Part shown: in pieces, positions 45,846-56,492 of the stretch
How the letters are laid out: the number at the start of each line of letters is the position of its first letter
Position numbering within the stretch: the first letter of the stretch is position 1
Origin: Sialis fuliginosa
Lineage: Eukaryota > Arthropoda > Insecta > Megaloptera > Sialidae
Assembly (NCBI GenBank): GCA_961205875.1
Contig: OY540809.1
Location: 11,358,267-11,422,266, forward strand
Direction of reading: 5' to 3'
Length of the DNA: 64,000 bases
Notes under the pieces: generated by a model
Told to the model about the DNA's origin: nothing
The model's database searches: none
The model's input: only the letters and a program-made list of their open reading frames with translations
Program-made: the position numbers and the translations under genes

Positions 45846-46157
45846 ATACCACCTCGCCACCCTAAAGGTCAGAATCGCTTACAACAGATTCTAAAATATT
45901 AAGAAAAAAACATCATCGGTTATCTTTTTCTAGGGCGGAGCTTATTTATAGTATAAAAACACAAATATACGTTTATTTCATTAATTAATTTTAAATTAAG
46001 TTTAACATATTTAAATACTTAAATTCGAAATATCAAATATTTACTGCTTCAAAATTTACTTGTACAATTGTTACAGAATAATTAAATCGCACAAATATAT
46101 ATGAGAAGTATAAACGAAGAGTATTCATTTATCTAGCAAATAAGTTTCAAAATATTT
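45846..46157. mobile_element. Family H MITE, copy 2, right end lost
   Basis: CCACCCTAAAGGTCAGAATC GCTTACAACAGATTC then CATCATCGGTTATCTTTTTC TAGGGCGGAG match copies 3 and 4. The terminal GTCGACCACTT part is missing. Confidence 0.7.
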
Positions 46158-46211
46158 ATAAGTACAAAGAGTAACCCTCCCCTCTGCCCCTTCGAATGTT
46201 AATGCTACATT

Positions 46212-46404
46212 CATACTAATATTATAAATGCGAAAGTAACTCTGTCTGTCTGTTTATTACCTTTTCACGGCTAAACCGCTGAATCGATCTTGATGAAATT
46301 TGGTAGGGAGATAGCTTGCATCCCGAAGAAGGACATAAGCTATTTTGTATTAGGTAGATAAAAAAAACAAATTTTACGCAGACGAAGTCATGGGGAACAG
46401 CTAT
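46212..46404 (+). repeat. RTE-like 3' tail R4
   Basis: Starts CATACTAATATTATAAATGC, then a CTGTCTGTCTG run, ACGGCTAAACCGCTGAATCG, GGGAGATAGCTTGCATCC, and ends GACGAAGTCATGGGGAACAG CTA. This is the classic insect RTE-type tail. Related to R6 and R7. Confidence 0.7.
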
Positions 46405-46763
46405 AGTAGAATCATCCAATAGATTCAAAATGTTCGGCGATCAGTAAAAGAAGGTTGAGAAATGCTGCACTAACATTTCTCGACAAAAACCGGGTCAACC
46501 GAACAGAAAAATGTCATAGACTAAGCCCGTATCAGAACGGGCAAGAGCGTTAAATTTCATTGCTTTCTCCGCTTTCGTTTTCCTTTTTTTCTAGAATAAA
46601 TTTATTTGGTAGAAAGTTTGCGACGGTGCTTGTAATGAGTTTTATTTAATTCTTATTGTATACCACACAAGAGTTACATGTTGCAGGGTAGGTTGCATTT
46701 GTTTTAAGGGTTTGTTTATGGTTGATGTATGGCAGGTACAGTCTGAGTCAAAAATAATGTAAA
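46405..46763. other. No gene seen; solitary hAT-like end at 46447-46465
   Basis: AGGTTGAGAAATGCTG looks like a hAT right terminus without partner. A small GCCCGT-ATCAGA-ACGGGC hairpin lies at 46525-46542. Confidence 0.35.
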
Positions 46764-46771
46764 ATCTAGAT

Positions 46772-47660
46772 CAGCGTTTCTCAATATTTTAGTATTTGCG
46801 ACCCAATTTTCAATCACAATTCTCACCCCCCCCCCCCCTATACAATAATTTTATTTAACCTTCTTTCGAAAAACTTTGCTCAGGCCCAAGGGAGTCACTA
46901 ATAATTATTAATCTTGTTTTTAATTTAATATTAATATTGATAAGTTAATTATTAAATACAATATACAGTACTGATACAATCTTATTTATAAATTTAAGTA
47001 TTATATGTTATCAGTGTAAATGTAAATGTATATTTTATTTTTTATTATGTCAGAATGTATTTTATTGCTTTTCTTTCATTAAATTAAATAAAATTTTTAG
47101 TAATATTTTTTCTTGATATGCTCGCGCCCCCCATTTACAAGGGGAACCCTTGAACTTGTTCTTTCCGATTTTCTTCATATTGAAATATGTTGTAGAGGGG
47201 GGTTTCCTAATAACACCTATACCCGGTTTTGGGCGTAGACGGGTAATAGTTTAGAAGATATGATCCAAATATTGTTTAATGCTGCATATATACTATGCTT
47301 ATGTCTACAGTTTTAACAAACATTTTGAAAAATAAACATTGAAAATAATTTCATAAGATATTTTACAGAAGGTCTATATATTTAAATAATGTTACTGTGT
47401 GCAATTAAAACGCGTAGGTCTATTATCATTACCGCTAAGCCAACAGACGCTTATGTCTACAGTTTTAACAAATAGGTATATATGCAGCATTAAAAAATAT
47501 TTTGGATCATATCTTCTAAACTATTACTCGTCTACGCCCAAAACTGGGTATAGGTGTTATCAGGGAACCCCTCTCTACAACATATTTCAATATGAAGAAA
47601 ATCGGAAAGAACAAGTTCAAGGGTTCCCCTTGTTAGTTTTATCACGCCCTAGAATCGCTG
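46772..47660. mobile_element. hAT MITE with nested PIF-like insertion, perfect TSD
   Basis: Starts CAGCGTTTCTCAA and ends AGAATCGCTG, sister of 16381-16785. ATCTAGAT flanks both sides (46764-46771, 47661-47668). Subtracting the 495-bp insert and its duplicated TTA leaves about 391 bp, close to the 405 bp of its sister. A 13-base C run sits at 46826-46838. Confidence 0.9.
47138..47632. mobile_element. PIF/Harbinger-like foldback MITE, TTA TSD
   Basis: CAAGGGGAACCCTTGAACTT starts arms of about 190 bp, inverted to end AAGTTCAAGGGTTCCCCTTG. TTA is duplicated at 47135-47137 and 47633-47635. Arms contain GGGCGTAGACGGGTAATAGT and TAGAAGATATGATCCAAA. The ORF at 47399-47689 reads the right arm and is not a gene. 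Confidence 0.9.
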
Positions 47661-47668
47661 ATCTAGAT

Positions 47669-49362
47669 GCAATGAACGATAAAAATTAAATATTATTACT
47701 AAACGCTTCGACAGATTTTGATAAAAAACTACCTAACAGCAAAGAGTTATTATTCAACTATGTGATAAAAAATTCAACATGATTGACTGTTTTGTTTTTG
47801 AATTTTTTTTGTTTTTGATATACAATACAAGTTATATTTAAAAAACAAAACGGTCAATCATTTTGAATCAATATCAGAATAATAACCTACTGTTTGTTAG
47901 TTTTTTATAAAAATCTGTTGAAATGTTTAGTCGTGAAAATTAAGAGAACGGACATAATAATAATATGTATTTGATATAACGGAAACGTACAAAAGTTACA
48001 AACTTTGGTGTTAATTATCTCGAGTTTAAAGCGGCCGATCTTTTTAAAATTTCACGTTCTTTTTACCCCTGCATTTAAAAAAAATTCTATCGAAATGATG
48101 TTTGCGCGAGAATTACCTTAAAATGCTTGAAGATAAGTTGTTATTTAAATTCATCTGTCAGAAATAATAAAAAACAAGTATTTTATTATTATATTATAAA
48201 TGACAAAAATTAAAATATTATTAAATAACCCTATTTAGAACATGCGTGGAAAATACAAATGCAATGAAAAAAATAATATTAGTGGTTCATTTGCGAACAT
48301 ACTGTAATAAAACAAATTATTACATTTGAATACATTTAAAAAATTTTATAAAATATTTTTCAGCAATAATTTTTTTTCTCGCAAGTTAGTTACTGTTTAT
48401 GTATAAAATTTCTTATGAAGTTTGTTGCTAAATATGTAAGTGACGTGTTGTGAAAATTGCAGAATTTTTTCGATGATTGAACCATGGAAATTGGAATTTA
48501 ACCGGCAATACCATTTTGCCATGTTAATTAAAAAATGAAAATAATAATAACTTTCAAACCATTTAGTAAAACCTTCTGAAATTTCGTGTGGGTACATTAG
48601 ATTTATTAAGGAATAACTTCTCCAAATTTCAACTATTTCTCATGGAAATTAGATACCTGCCATACATCCTTATTGAAGAAAAAGAGCTGTTTAAATATTT
48701 ATGTAAAAGGGACCAACATCATCAACAAAATTAATTAAATTTGTTCGCATTCCGATTGTCTCTCCAAAGAGACCTTTTTCGACAAAAACTATGTGTGCTG
48801 AATTCTGAACTATAAATCGTTACAACATTTTCTTGCAAATTGAATACGAGTACATTTAACATTTCTCCGAGTATTTTGAATTTAATCAAATGCAATGGAG
48901 AAACATTTATAATGTTTTTTTATGTATAAATGAGAATAACAATTGCAAATAATTCTTTAAGCGGAAAAAGTTGGATTTTTTGCGCTCAGAATATTAATAC
49001 AACTGTCAGAAAAATATATATAGAAAAACTTAATAAATATGTGACCAAAATTTCAAAATAATTCTTTAATTAGTTTTACTTCCTTAATTACACAACCCAA
49101 GCTCTAATTTCGCTCAATTTTTTTGTGCGTTGATAAAATGGGAATTATTTTGTATTTATCAGCCCATGACGTAATATAAATTCGAATGGTGGATTAATCA
49201 AAAGTATAGCTTCATGAAACCTTCTTTTTAATTTCAGTACCTATGTACTTGTTAACACATTCATTCAATTATTTTTTACTTTCTCTCTATCAAAGAAAAT
49301 TCGTTTCCTATGGTTGTTGCGTGGAAAGGATTTTCTAAATGGCAAATAAATTGAATAATCTC
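47669..49362. other. No gene seen
   Basis: A 1.7-kb AT-rich stretch. Partial inverted similarity between 47740-47800 and 47830-47900 (AACAGTCAATCAT.TTGAAT / ATTCAACATGATTGACTGTT style) suggests a small degraded foldback. No coding evidence. Confidence 0.4.
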
Positions 49363-49540
49363 TATACAGGATGATTTACAACTAGTGTAAAAAAATTTAC
49401 AGTAGATCTAGGATGTAATTTTAAGTAAAAAACCTTATGTGAACTTATGTATATCCGGAAATTCTTCGTGAGAGAGCTATAGTCTTTTGCCCAAAATTTG
49501 TGTTTATTTAATATCTAGAGAACCGATTTTGGTACAGTAT
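49363..49540 (+). repeat. Family I repeat, copy 2 (left arm)
   Basis: TATACAGGATGATTTACAAC, CAGTAGATCTAGGATGT and AAATTCTTCGTGAGAGAGCT match 16786-16930. The right arm is replaced by R8. Confidence 0.65.
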
Positions 49541-49850
49541 ATAAAAATGAATGTTCGTTTGTATGAGGCTTATAGACTCGGGAATTACTGAACCGATTTC
49601 AATGCGGTTTTCATCAATAGTTAGATAATTTTTCTGTGCAGTATCGTGGCTATTAATATTTTATGAAACTCTAAGATTTAATATCAAAAAACTAAAAAAT
49701 CTTTATCAAGTCGTGTTTTGCTTTCATGATGCCAAATTATCATTTCTGCCAATCTGTTCAGTAGTTTAGCCGTGAAAAGTAACAAGTAACAAAGACAGAG
49801 AGAAATACATACTTTCGCATTTATAATATTAATATGGATTATTGGACTGT
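49541..49850. repeat. Composite retroposon-like fragment R8
   Basis: The first part (to about 49745) matches R10 in plus orientation (GAATGTTCGTTTGTATGAGG, CTGTGCAGTATCGTGGCTA). The second (49750-49845) is an RTE-like head in minus orientation: CGCATTTATAATATTAATAT preceded by GACAGAGAGAA and AGTTTAGCCGTGAAAAG. Confidence 0.55.
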
Positions 49851-50621
49851 CATATTAGTTTAATACCCCGTTAAAAGTGCTTGTTAGTAAATCGTCTGTT
49901 TACTTATCGAGGTTTATAAAGAAAGTAATCACGATTAGTAAACGGAAGAAGGATTTATTAACCATGATTACTTTTGCTTTATGCAATTTACCAGAAGAAA
50001 CGCAGATTTATTTCGAGTTACAAGATGATATACTATTAAAAATTTGCATTTAGAGTCTTATCAGTAAAACCCATGTCCGTGTCACATTTTGTAAGCGACG
50101 ATCTGTCCCATGAGCAGACAAACAATTGTTTTTATTTATTTTTTAATATAAATCAGTTTTCTCTCCACAAATTTAATTTTGTAGTTTTTATTAACAAAAA
50201 CATATATGACAAAATTAGTTACTGTCAGACAATGTCTAGATTCTTCAAAGCAAGAAAATGAAACACGCTATTTTTAGTGCTCGTGCTGGTTTTGGAAATG
50301 TCAAAAATTAATTAAGAGGAGTGGTATTTTTTTTCTGTTTCAGAATCTAATTCTGTGCAAAGGGCAATTAATGTAGAGTAGACATGAGTAATATTCATGA
50401 AGTGAATATAATTTGAAATTATTGTGTACATATATTTGCTATAATTAACATTTTAATGTTCTAAAAGTAAATATCACTTTGTAAATGCGAACGCAGATAT
50501 TGATCCGTTCAAATATTTTTAACATTTTTACGTCTCATCGTAAATTATTTTTTAATTAAAAGTTTATTTATTTATTTATATTTTGAATATATATTTATAT
50601 AGTTGTAACATTTAAAAATAA
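49851..50621. other. No gene seen
   Basis: AT-rich. The ORF at 50073-50261 has no recognisable domain. Confidence 0.45.
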
Positions 50622-50803
50622 ATTAATATTATAAATACGATAGTGTCTTTGTCTCTCTGTTTATTTGTTACCATTTCACGACCAAGCCGCTGAAAAATTA
50701 ATTAGATTAAATAAATGGGTGTGTGACATTATTTGTACTTTTTTGGCATATACATCTAGCGTAAAAATGCGAAACTAAAAATCTGTTTTATCGAATATTT
50801 TTT
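50622..50803 (+). repeat. RTE-like tail R5, cut by family B
   Basis: TTAATATTATAAATACGATA GTGTCT start, CACGACCAAGCCGCTGAAAA, then ACATCTAGCGTAAAAATGCG AAACTAAAAATCTGTTTTAT match R7 (52606-52891) and stop where family B copy 3 begins. Confidence 0.65.
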
Positions 50804-51210
50804 TATATTTTTACAACAAACGTTGTAGACCTATATTATAGGAAATTGAATGCTCTACAAAAAGATTTTATACAATTTTCACGTAAAATGTGTTGTTCTT
50901 GAGATATCTTGAATAAATAAATATTTTGAGATGTCACTCTTCTCCCTTACACACGATTTTGATGATTTTGAAATGGGACCGTTCTCAAGCCAGAACCAAC
51001 CATCCAAACAAGTTTAATTAATATCAGTTTAGTCGTTCATGAGTTATGTGTATTACACACACACAGACAGACAGACACGGAACGAAAAGTGTTTGTCTTG
51101 ACCTGAACCGGAAAGATCAATTTAAAATTTTAAAATCGGAGAACAATTTTTTTGTCTCATTTTAAAACGATCACAAAGCTTCTCATATCTTCGATATTGC
51201 GAGGAAGCAA
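50804..51210 (+). repeat. Family B repeat, copy 3 (5' truncated)
   Basis: ACAACAAACGTTGTAGACC, GTGTTGTTCTTGAGATATCT TGAA, an ACACACACAGACAGACAGAC run and GCGAGGAAGCAA match the last 400 bp of copy 2. Lacks the TGACATTTAAAACG units. Confidence 0.8.
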
Positions 51211-51387
51211 TATACAATCTTTAATTACGATCATTTATTACTTTAATCAAAAGAGCAACTTTTTGTATCACTTTAATCAAACCCGTTTTAAAAATTTAAG
51301 AGATTTAAATCAGACAGATGGCAGCTAACGAAGTTTATTACACGTAAACAGAGTGGGCCGTAAATAAATTTGGTACCCCTTGAAATC
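51211..51387. other. No gene seen
   Basis: Short AT-rich spacer leading into a GC-richer patch. Confidence 0.4.
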
Positions 51388-51542
51388 ACCTCCACGAATC
51401 TTATATCCTCACCAAAGATCAAAGTGATGAAGTGGAAGCTATCCATCGTCTCGCCTCAGGCAATCTCTCGGCATCCCGTGGCCGACGCATCCACTTAGTT
51501 ACACTTGATAAATGCTGTCGAATTTGTCACGTCAAAAGCTAA
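51388..51542 (+). CDS. Possible exon or gene fragment, unrecognised
   Basis: A GC-rich island in AT-rich DNA. The frame from about 51400 is open without ATG, reading ESYILTKDQSDEVEAIHR, then LASGNLSASRGRRIHLVTL, then DKCCRICHVKS, and stops at TAA (51540-51542), with AATAAA just after. The opposite strand is also open for 52 codons from an ATG near 51450. I recognise no family. The CRIC motif alone is not enough to call a zinc finger. It may be a terminal exon, a retrocopy fragment or chance. Confidence 0.25.
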
Positions 51543-51761
51543 ATAAAATTTCTGTAGTATTGTTGTACGGAAGTGCTGGCGTTATGTTATCTTCAGGGGA
51601 GGATTAGTACATGTTTTTTTATTATTATTAAGAATATAATATAGTGTTTTTCTTGAAAATGAAAGCTGTCGACACTTATTGCTAGATATTATTTTTCTAA
51701 ACCGGCGTATCCCAAACTTACTACTACTTATTAAACATAGATTATCTGGCAAACTACGAAC
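51543..51761. other. No gene seen
   Basis: AT-rich spacer between the GC-rich patch and family H copy 3. Confidence 0.4.
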
Positions 51762-52172
51762 TATGGGCTTCAGAAGTCGTCTGCCATCCCAAATGTCAGA
51801 ATCGCTTACAACAGATTCAAAAATATTATGACAAACATCATCGGTTATCTTTTTCTAGGGCGGAGATTATATAGTTACATTATTTTAAATAAAAACACGT
51901 TCATTATATCAAGTTTAATATATTTAAATATCGAAATTCGGAATATCAAATATTTACTTTTTAGATTACATAATAATTTAATCGCACAAATATATATGAG
52001 TATTATAAACGAAGAGTACTTTTTTATTTAGTAAATGAGTTTCCAAATATCTGTCTGTTTGGTACATGGAGAAATGATTTAATATTATGATAATCAAATG
52101 GGAGAAGCCTACTAAGTTTGTGATAAGCGAATTTGAATGAAAACTGGTCGACCACTTATGCATGCGAATCTA
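51762..52172. mobile_element. Family H MITE, copy 3
   Basis: CTTCAGAAGTCGTCTGCC at the left and inverted GGTCGACCACTTATGCATGC at the right. Interior ATCGCTTACAACAGATTC, CATCATCGGTTATCTTTTTC, AAATATATATGAGTATTATA. Right flank GCGAATCTA resembles copy 4. TA borders not certain. Confidence 0.75.
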
Positions 52173-52199
52173 CATCACTTTTGGTGGGGAAAGTCTTTT

Positions 52200-52350
52200 T
52201 TTTACTTTGTGAAAGTGTGTCTGTATAAACCGCTGAACCGATCTTGATTAAAGACAGAGAGATAGCTTGCATCCTGAGGAAGGACATAGGCTACTTTGTA
52301 TCCTGAAAATTTATTAGATAAAAAATTTACGCGGCCTGTTTTATCGACTA
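52200..52350 (+). repeat. RTE-like tail R6 (fragment)
   Basis: AAACCGCTGAACCGATCTTG, GAGATAGCTTGCATCCTGAG GAAGGACATAGGCTACTTTG and TTTACGCGGCCTG match R4 and R7. Confidence 0.65.
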
Positions 52351-52605
52351 CATAATATAAATCTGTATTACCTAATCATTTTCTTCTTCATGAGTTTCAT
52401 GAGAAGTGGACTTTCTCCTTTTATCACAGCTTGTACTTAACCTAAAATTTACGCGAACGACAATAAATAGAAGCGTGAAATTTTATATTTCGGATCAATT
52501 TTCTTGAAGGAAAAAATCTTCAATTTTCGAAAACGATCTTTTAATCGGAAATGGATGTTTATTCTAATCAGTGTGCAAGAAATATTGGTTTTATATCGAT
52601 TACAT
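52351..52605. other. No gene seen
   Basis: AT-rich sequence; ACGATCTTTTAATCGGAAAT GG resembles part of family C tail near 33025. Nothing firm. Confidence 0.3.
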
Positions 52606-52891
52606 GCATACTAATATTATAAATACAAAAGTGTGTTTGTCTGTTACCTTTTCACGGCTTGATGAAATTTGACAGGGTGATAGTTTACAACCTGAGGAAG
52701 GACATAGGTTACTTTATATCCCGATTAGATAAAAAAATGGGTTTGTGTAATTTTATACGCGCAATAGGTTATACTTTTCTGGAGTACCTAATGACATCTA
52801 GCGTGCAAATGCGAAACTAAAAACCTGTTTTAACGACTATTATAACAGAAATGTATATTACCAAGCAAACGAAGTCGAAGGTAACAGCTAG
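52606..52891 (+). repeat. RTE-like 3' tail R7
   Basis: CATACTAATATTATAAATAC start, GTTACCTTTTCACGGCTTGA, GAGGAAGGACATAGGTTACT, and end GCAAACGAAGTCGAAGGTAA CAGCTAG. Confidence 0.7.
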
Positions 52892-53777
52892 TGCTGATAT
52901 AAAACCTAACACTAAAGTGAATTTATAAAATATTAGTATAATAAATTGAATTAATGTTCAACTATAAAGATTTACTCGATAACCGCTGATATAAATAATG
53001 TATAAATCTTATACCTACTCTAAAATTAATTTTTCCGGTCCGTCACTGTTTACATGAGTGAAACTTTTTACTTATAGTCTATGTTCTTTTGAAAGTTTCG
53101 ATGACCTGATCGATGAAATGTTTGTATATGAAAGAGTCTGATGTATAGTTGCGGTATTTTATCATTTATGTAATGTATTGTTCTCGATGGAAAATCAGAA
53201 CAGGACAGATTTAGGCACTCAGATAATGTTCAGTATGAAATATGAATCTTGTAAACAGGATACAAACTTTATTAGTTGTATAGAAAGAAATTGATAAATT
53301 ACAGAAGTGGAATTGTGTATACACGAAACCATTGTTTGGTGTATGAATGTATTATAATGAATAATTTTATTGTTAATGTTAATTTACATAATTTTAAAAC
53401 TAATTACGTAATTATAAACAAAAAAAATTTATGACTGTTTCATTTAACATGGTAGGTAGCAAAATAGTCACTTTGGGGATTATTTAGATAAATTTATAAC
53501 TGGAAAACTGTAAGACCCAGGTCCAAACTTGGTATAGTGAATTTGTAGGTAACATTATTACACACCAAAATAATGATAAAAAATACCGTATATTATAGAT
53601 ACTTTTGGGAAAAAATGTTATTTTCATAAAAATTTTCAAAAAAGAAATATTTTTTTGGATTTAATAAGCAATAACTCTGAACTGGAAACAGTTATGAGAT
53701 AATCTCTGTTTGTAAGTACTACTCTGAAGGAAGTTTTTAAACATCCTGTAGCTCAGAGGGTGTTGATGATAGACCCC
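52892..53777. other. No gene seen
   Basis: AT-rich sequence without defined repeats or ORFs. Confidence 0.45.
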
Positions 53778-53862
53778 ACCTTCCCGTACAATTTTTTACT
53801 CACAATGAGCCAAGGAATCAGCTCTTAAAATAACTGTATCCCAAACCGGACCACCCTGTATA
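53778..53862 (-). repeat. Family J repeat, copy 2
   Basis: Matches 26202-26289 at most positions. On the minus strand it starts TATACAGGGTGGTCCGG. Immediately downstream on the plus strand another start, TATCGGGTGTTCCAGATAAA, lies head-to-head. Confidence 0.75.
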
Positions 53863-54235
53863 TCGGGTGTTCCAGATAAATTTACTAGCACGGGGATCTC
53901 AGTATCTATAAGAGATACAGATTTGGTTAAAATGAATTATTTGTAAGGAAGGGGTGAGTATTACTACATCAAATAAAAAAAAATACGTGGTTTATACGGT
54001 ACATTAAAAAAAATATAAAAATAAAAATTCCGAATTTCTTTAAATGGTTTTTTTCTGTTAAATTACATTGCAGTTTCTTAAGGCACCTTGTTGTCTGAAA
54101 TTGATTTTTTTTAGAACTTTTATACCTTTTTTCGTTTTCGAGTTACAAGCCTTAAGTTTAGTTTTTCATATGGGACACAAAGTTGGCTATGGCATTTAGA
54201 ATGTGTTTTTTATTCTTCTTTTCACTTATTTTATT
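53863..54235. other. No gene seen
   Basis: Continuation of a TATCGGGTGTTCCAG-type dispersed repeat; no ORF. Confidence 0.35.
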
Positions 54236-55075
54236 TTTGCTTCCTCGCAATATCGAAGATACGAGAAGCTATGTGATCGTTTCAGATTGAGACAAAAAAA
54301 AAGTTCTCCAATTTCAAAATTTTAAATTTATTTATCCGTTTCACGTCAAGACAAACACTTTTCGTTCCATGTCTGTCTGTCTGTCCGTGTGTCCGTGTGT
54401 CCGTGTGTCCGTGTGTCCGTCCGTCCGTCCGTCTGTCCCCTGAATCCTTGTCACACGCATAACTCATGAACCACTGAACCGATATTATTGAAACTTGGTC
54501 GGATGGTTGGGTTTGGTTTGAGGACGGTCCCATTTCAAAATCATCAAAATCGTGTGTAAGGGGGAGGGGTGACACCCCAAAATATTTTTTTTTCAAGATA
54601 TCTCAAGAACGACACATGTTACGAGAAAATTTTATAGAATATTTTTTGTAGAGAATTAAATTTCCTATAATATGGGTCTACTACGTTTGTTGTAAAATAT
54701 TCCCTTACAAAGATTTATCTAAATTAGTTTTAAAAATTCGTGTTTTGTTTTTCTAAATTGATATTTGATTGGATATATTAAGTGTCATTTTGACGTTTTA
54801 AATGTCACTTTGGCGTTTTAAATGTCACTTTGACGTTTTAAATGTCATTTTGACATTTGCATAAATTTAGATTTAGATTGAAATTGTCAAAAAATTAAAA
54901 ATATATGAAAAAATATTCAGGTGCGTTTTAAGAAAAAATTCGAACTAAGATTTTTTAGTAAAATTTGTATAAAAATTAAATGGTTAACCAATGCCAGGCA
55001 ATTTATCTGAACACAATCGGTTTTAGTGAATTTAGCACGAGGAAGCACTGTGCATTTACTTGGCAGATGTTTTTT
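54236..55075 (-). repeat. Family B repeat, copy 4, full length, inverted
   Basis: Reverse-complement match to 21811-22643 over its whole length, including the triple TGACATTTAAAACG units (54783-54850). Its microsatellite differs: four GTGTCC(GT) units and CCGTCCGTCCG at about 54363-54438 instead of plain (GACG)n. The 104-codon ORF at 54282 reads this repeat and is not a gene. Confidence 0.85.
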
Positions 55076-55087
55076 CACTTATATTTT

Positions 55088-55141
55088 GATTAATTGGTTT
55101 TCATGGAACCAATTAACCGCGTAAATGGAAGGATTACTGTA
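55088..55141 (-). repeat. Family L end, copy 4
   Basis: AACCGCGTAAATGGAAGGAT TACTGTA resembles 43665-43692; directly follows family B. Confidence 0.4.
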
Positions 55142-55562
55142 TATATGATTCAAACCAAAATAAAATAATAAAGAATATAAAAATATATCAGTTTAAACAT
55201 AGGTTTGTCAGCGAAAATTTAAGGTCGCGTGAACATTAGTTAAACTTAGGTTGTGGTAAAAAAAAAGATTGATGCTTTGACATAGGTATTCGGGGATAGT
55301 ACCTCAATAAATCCACTATGTATGAATGTATTATTATATTTTCCAAACGGTGAAACGGAATTAAAATTGACAATCGTATTGGGAAACTGTCAGTCTTAAT
55401 TATGGAACAAAACATTAAATTTGTTTGCTCTTTAATTGAAATTGATCTATGGATTACTGTCCAAATAATAACCCAGAGCTGTATTTTTGCAAATAGCACC
55501 TAGAAACACATTCATAAGTATTTGTTATAATATATTATAGCTATAGACCTCACTATGTACAT
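55142..55562. other. No gene seen
   Basis: The minus-strand ORF at 55236-55499 has no recognisable domain. AT-rich. Confidence 0.4.
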
Positions 55563-56093
55563 ACTATGGGCTTCAGAAGTGGTCTGCCACCCTAAAGATA
55601 AGAATCGCTTACAACAGATTCCAAATATATTAAGACAAACATAATCTTTTTCTAGGGCGGACCTTATATAGTTACATCATTTTAAATAAAAACACAAATA
55701 TACGTCCATTTAATTAATTAATTTATATCAAGTTTAACATATTTAAATACTAAAATTCGGAAAATTAAAACAGAACATAAAACAGCTGTCTAAATGAACT
55801 AACAGTTCAAAAGACAAAAACAAAAAATAATTCGGAATTTCAAATATTTATTACCACAAAATTTACTTACACAATTTTTAATAGATTACATAATAATTTA
55901 ATCGCACAAATATATATGAGTATATAAACGAAGAGTACTTCTTTATCTAGCAAATGAGTTTTCAAATATCTGTCTTTGTTTGGTACATAGAGAAATAATT
56001 ATTATAATAATAATCAAATGGAAGGAGCCTACTAAGTTTGTGACAAACGAATTTAAATGAAAACAGGTCGACCACTTCTGCATGCGATTCTAT
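55563..56093. mobile_element. Family H MITE, copy 4, with 67-bp insert
   Basis: CTTCAGAAGTGGTCTGCCAC at the left and inverted GGTCGACCACTTCTGCATGC at the right. Relative to copies 1 and 3, 55763-55829 is extra and is bracketed by ATTCGGAA at 55755-55762 and 55830-55837. Confidence 0.8.
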
Positions 56094-56492
56094 TTACATG
56101 TATGTTCATATGGTGATACATTATACACTAATATTATAAACTAGAAACTATAAACAGAATGTGACTGGAACCAACTACGTGGAAGAACATAGTTAAATAA
56201 TTAAATTATTATCATCCTTAACATGGATATAATTACTATGTCTGGATTATTTCAAACTTTGTTAATTTATTTCATGCTAAAGAGATACATTCACCAATAA
56301 ATAATGTACGTAAATAAGTAGTTGTGACTTTTCAACATACTATGCTAAGTAATGAAACAATTATTTTGTTTGTTTATAAACTATTATTGTTTATATCGTT
56401 ATTTTTACAATTAAAAATACATATATGAATAATGTCTTATTTTATAATTATCTTTAATGTAAATAGACCATAAAAATAGCTATCGCTGTGTA
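56094..56492. other. No gene seen
   Basis: AT-rich spacer. Confidence 0.45.

Noticed and set aside
46524-46543. GCCCGT/ACGGGC hairpin as a terminator
   Set aside because: No T-run follows and nothing in the window suggests bacterial transcription units.
16441-46838. C-homopolymer runs (16441, 44058, 46826) as regulatory sites
   Set aside because: Two are at the same place in sister hAT MITEs and the third is inside a retroposon fragment; slippage in repeats is sufficient explanation.
47399-47689. 96-codon ORF
   Set aside because: Lies in the right arm of a PIF-like MITE and extends into the hAT host element.
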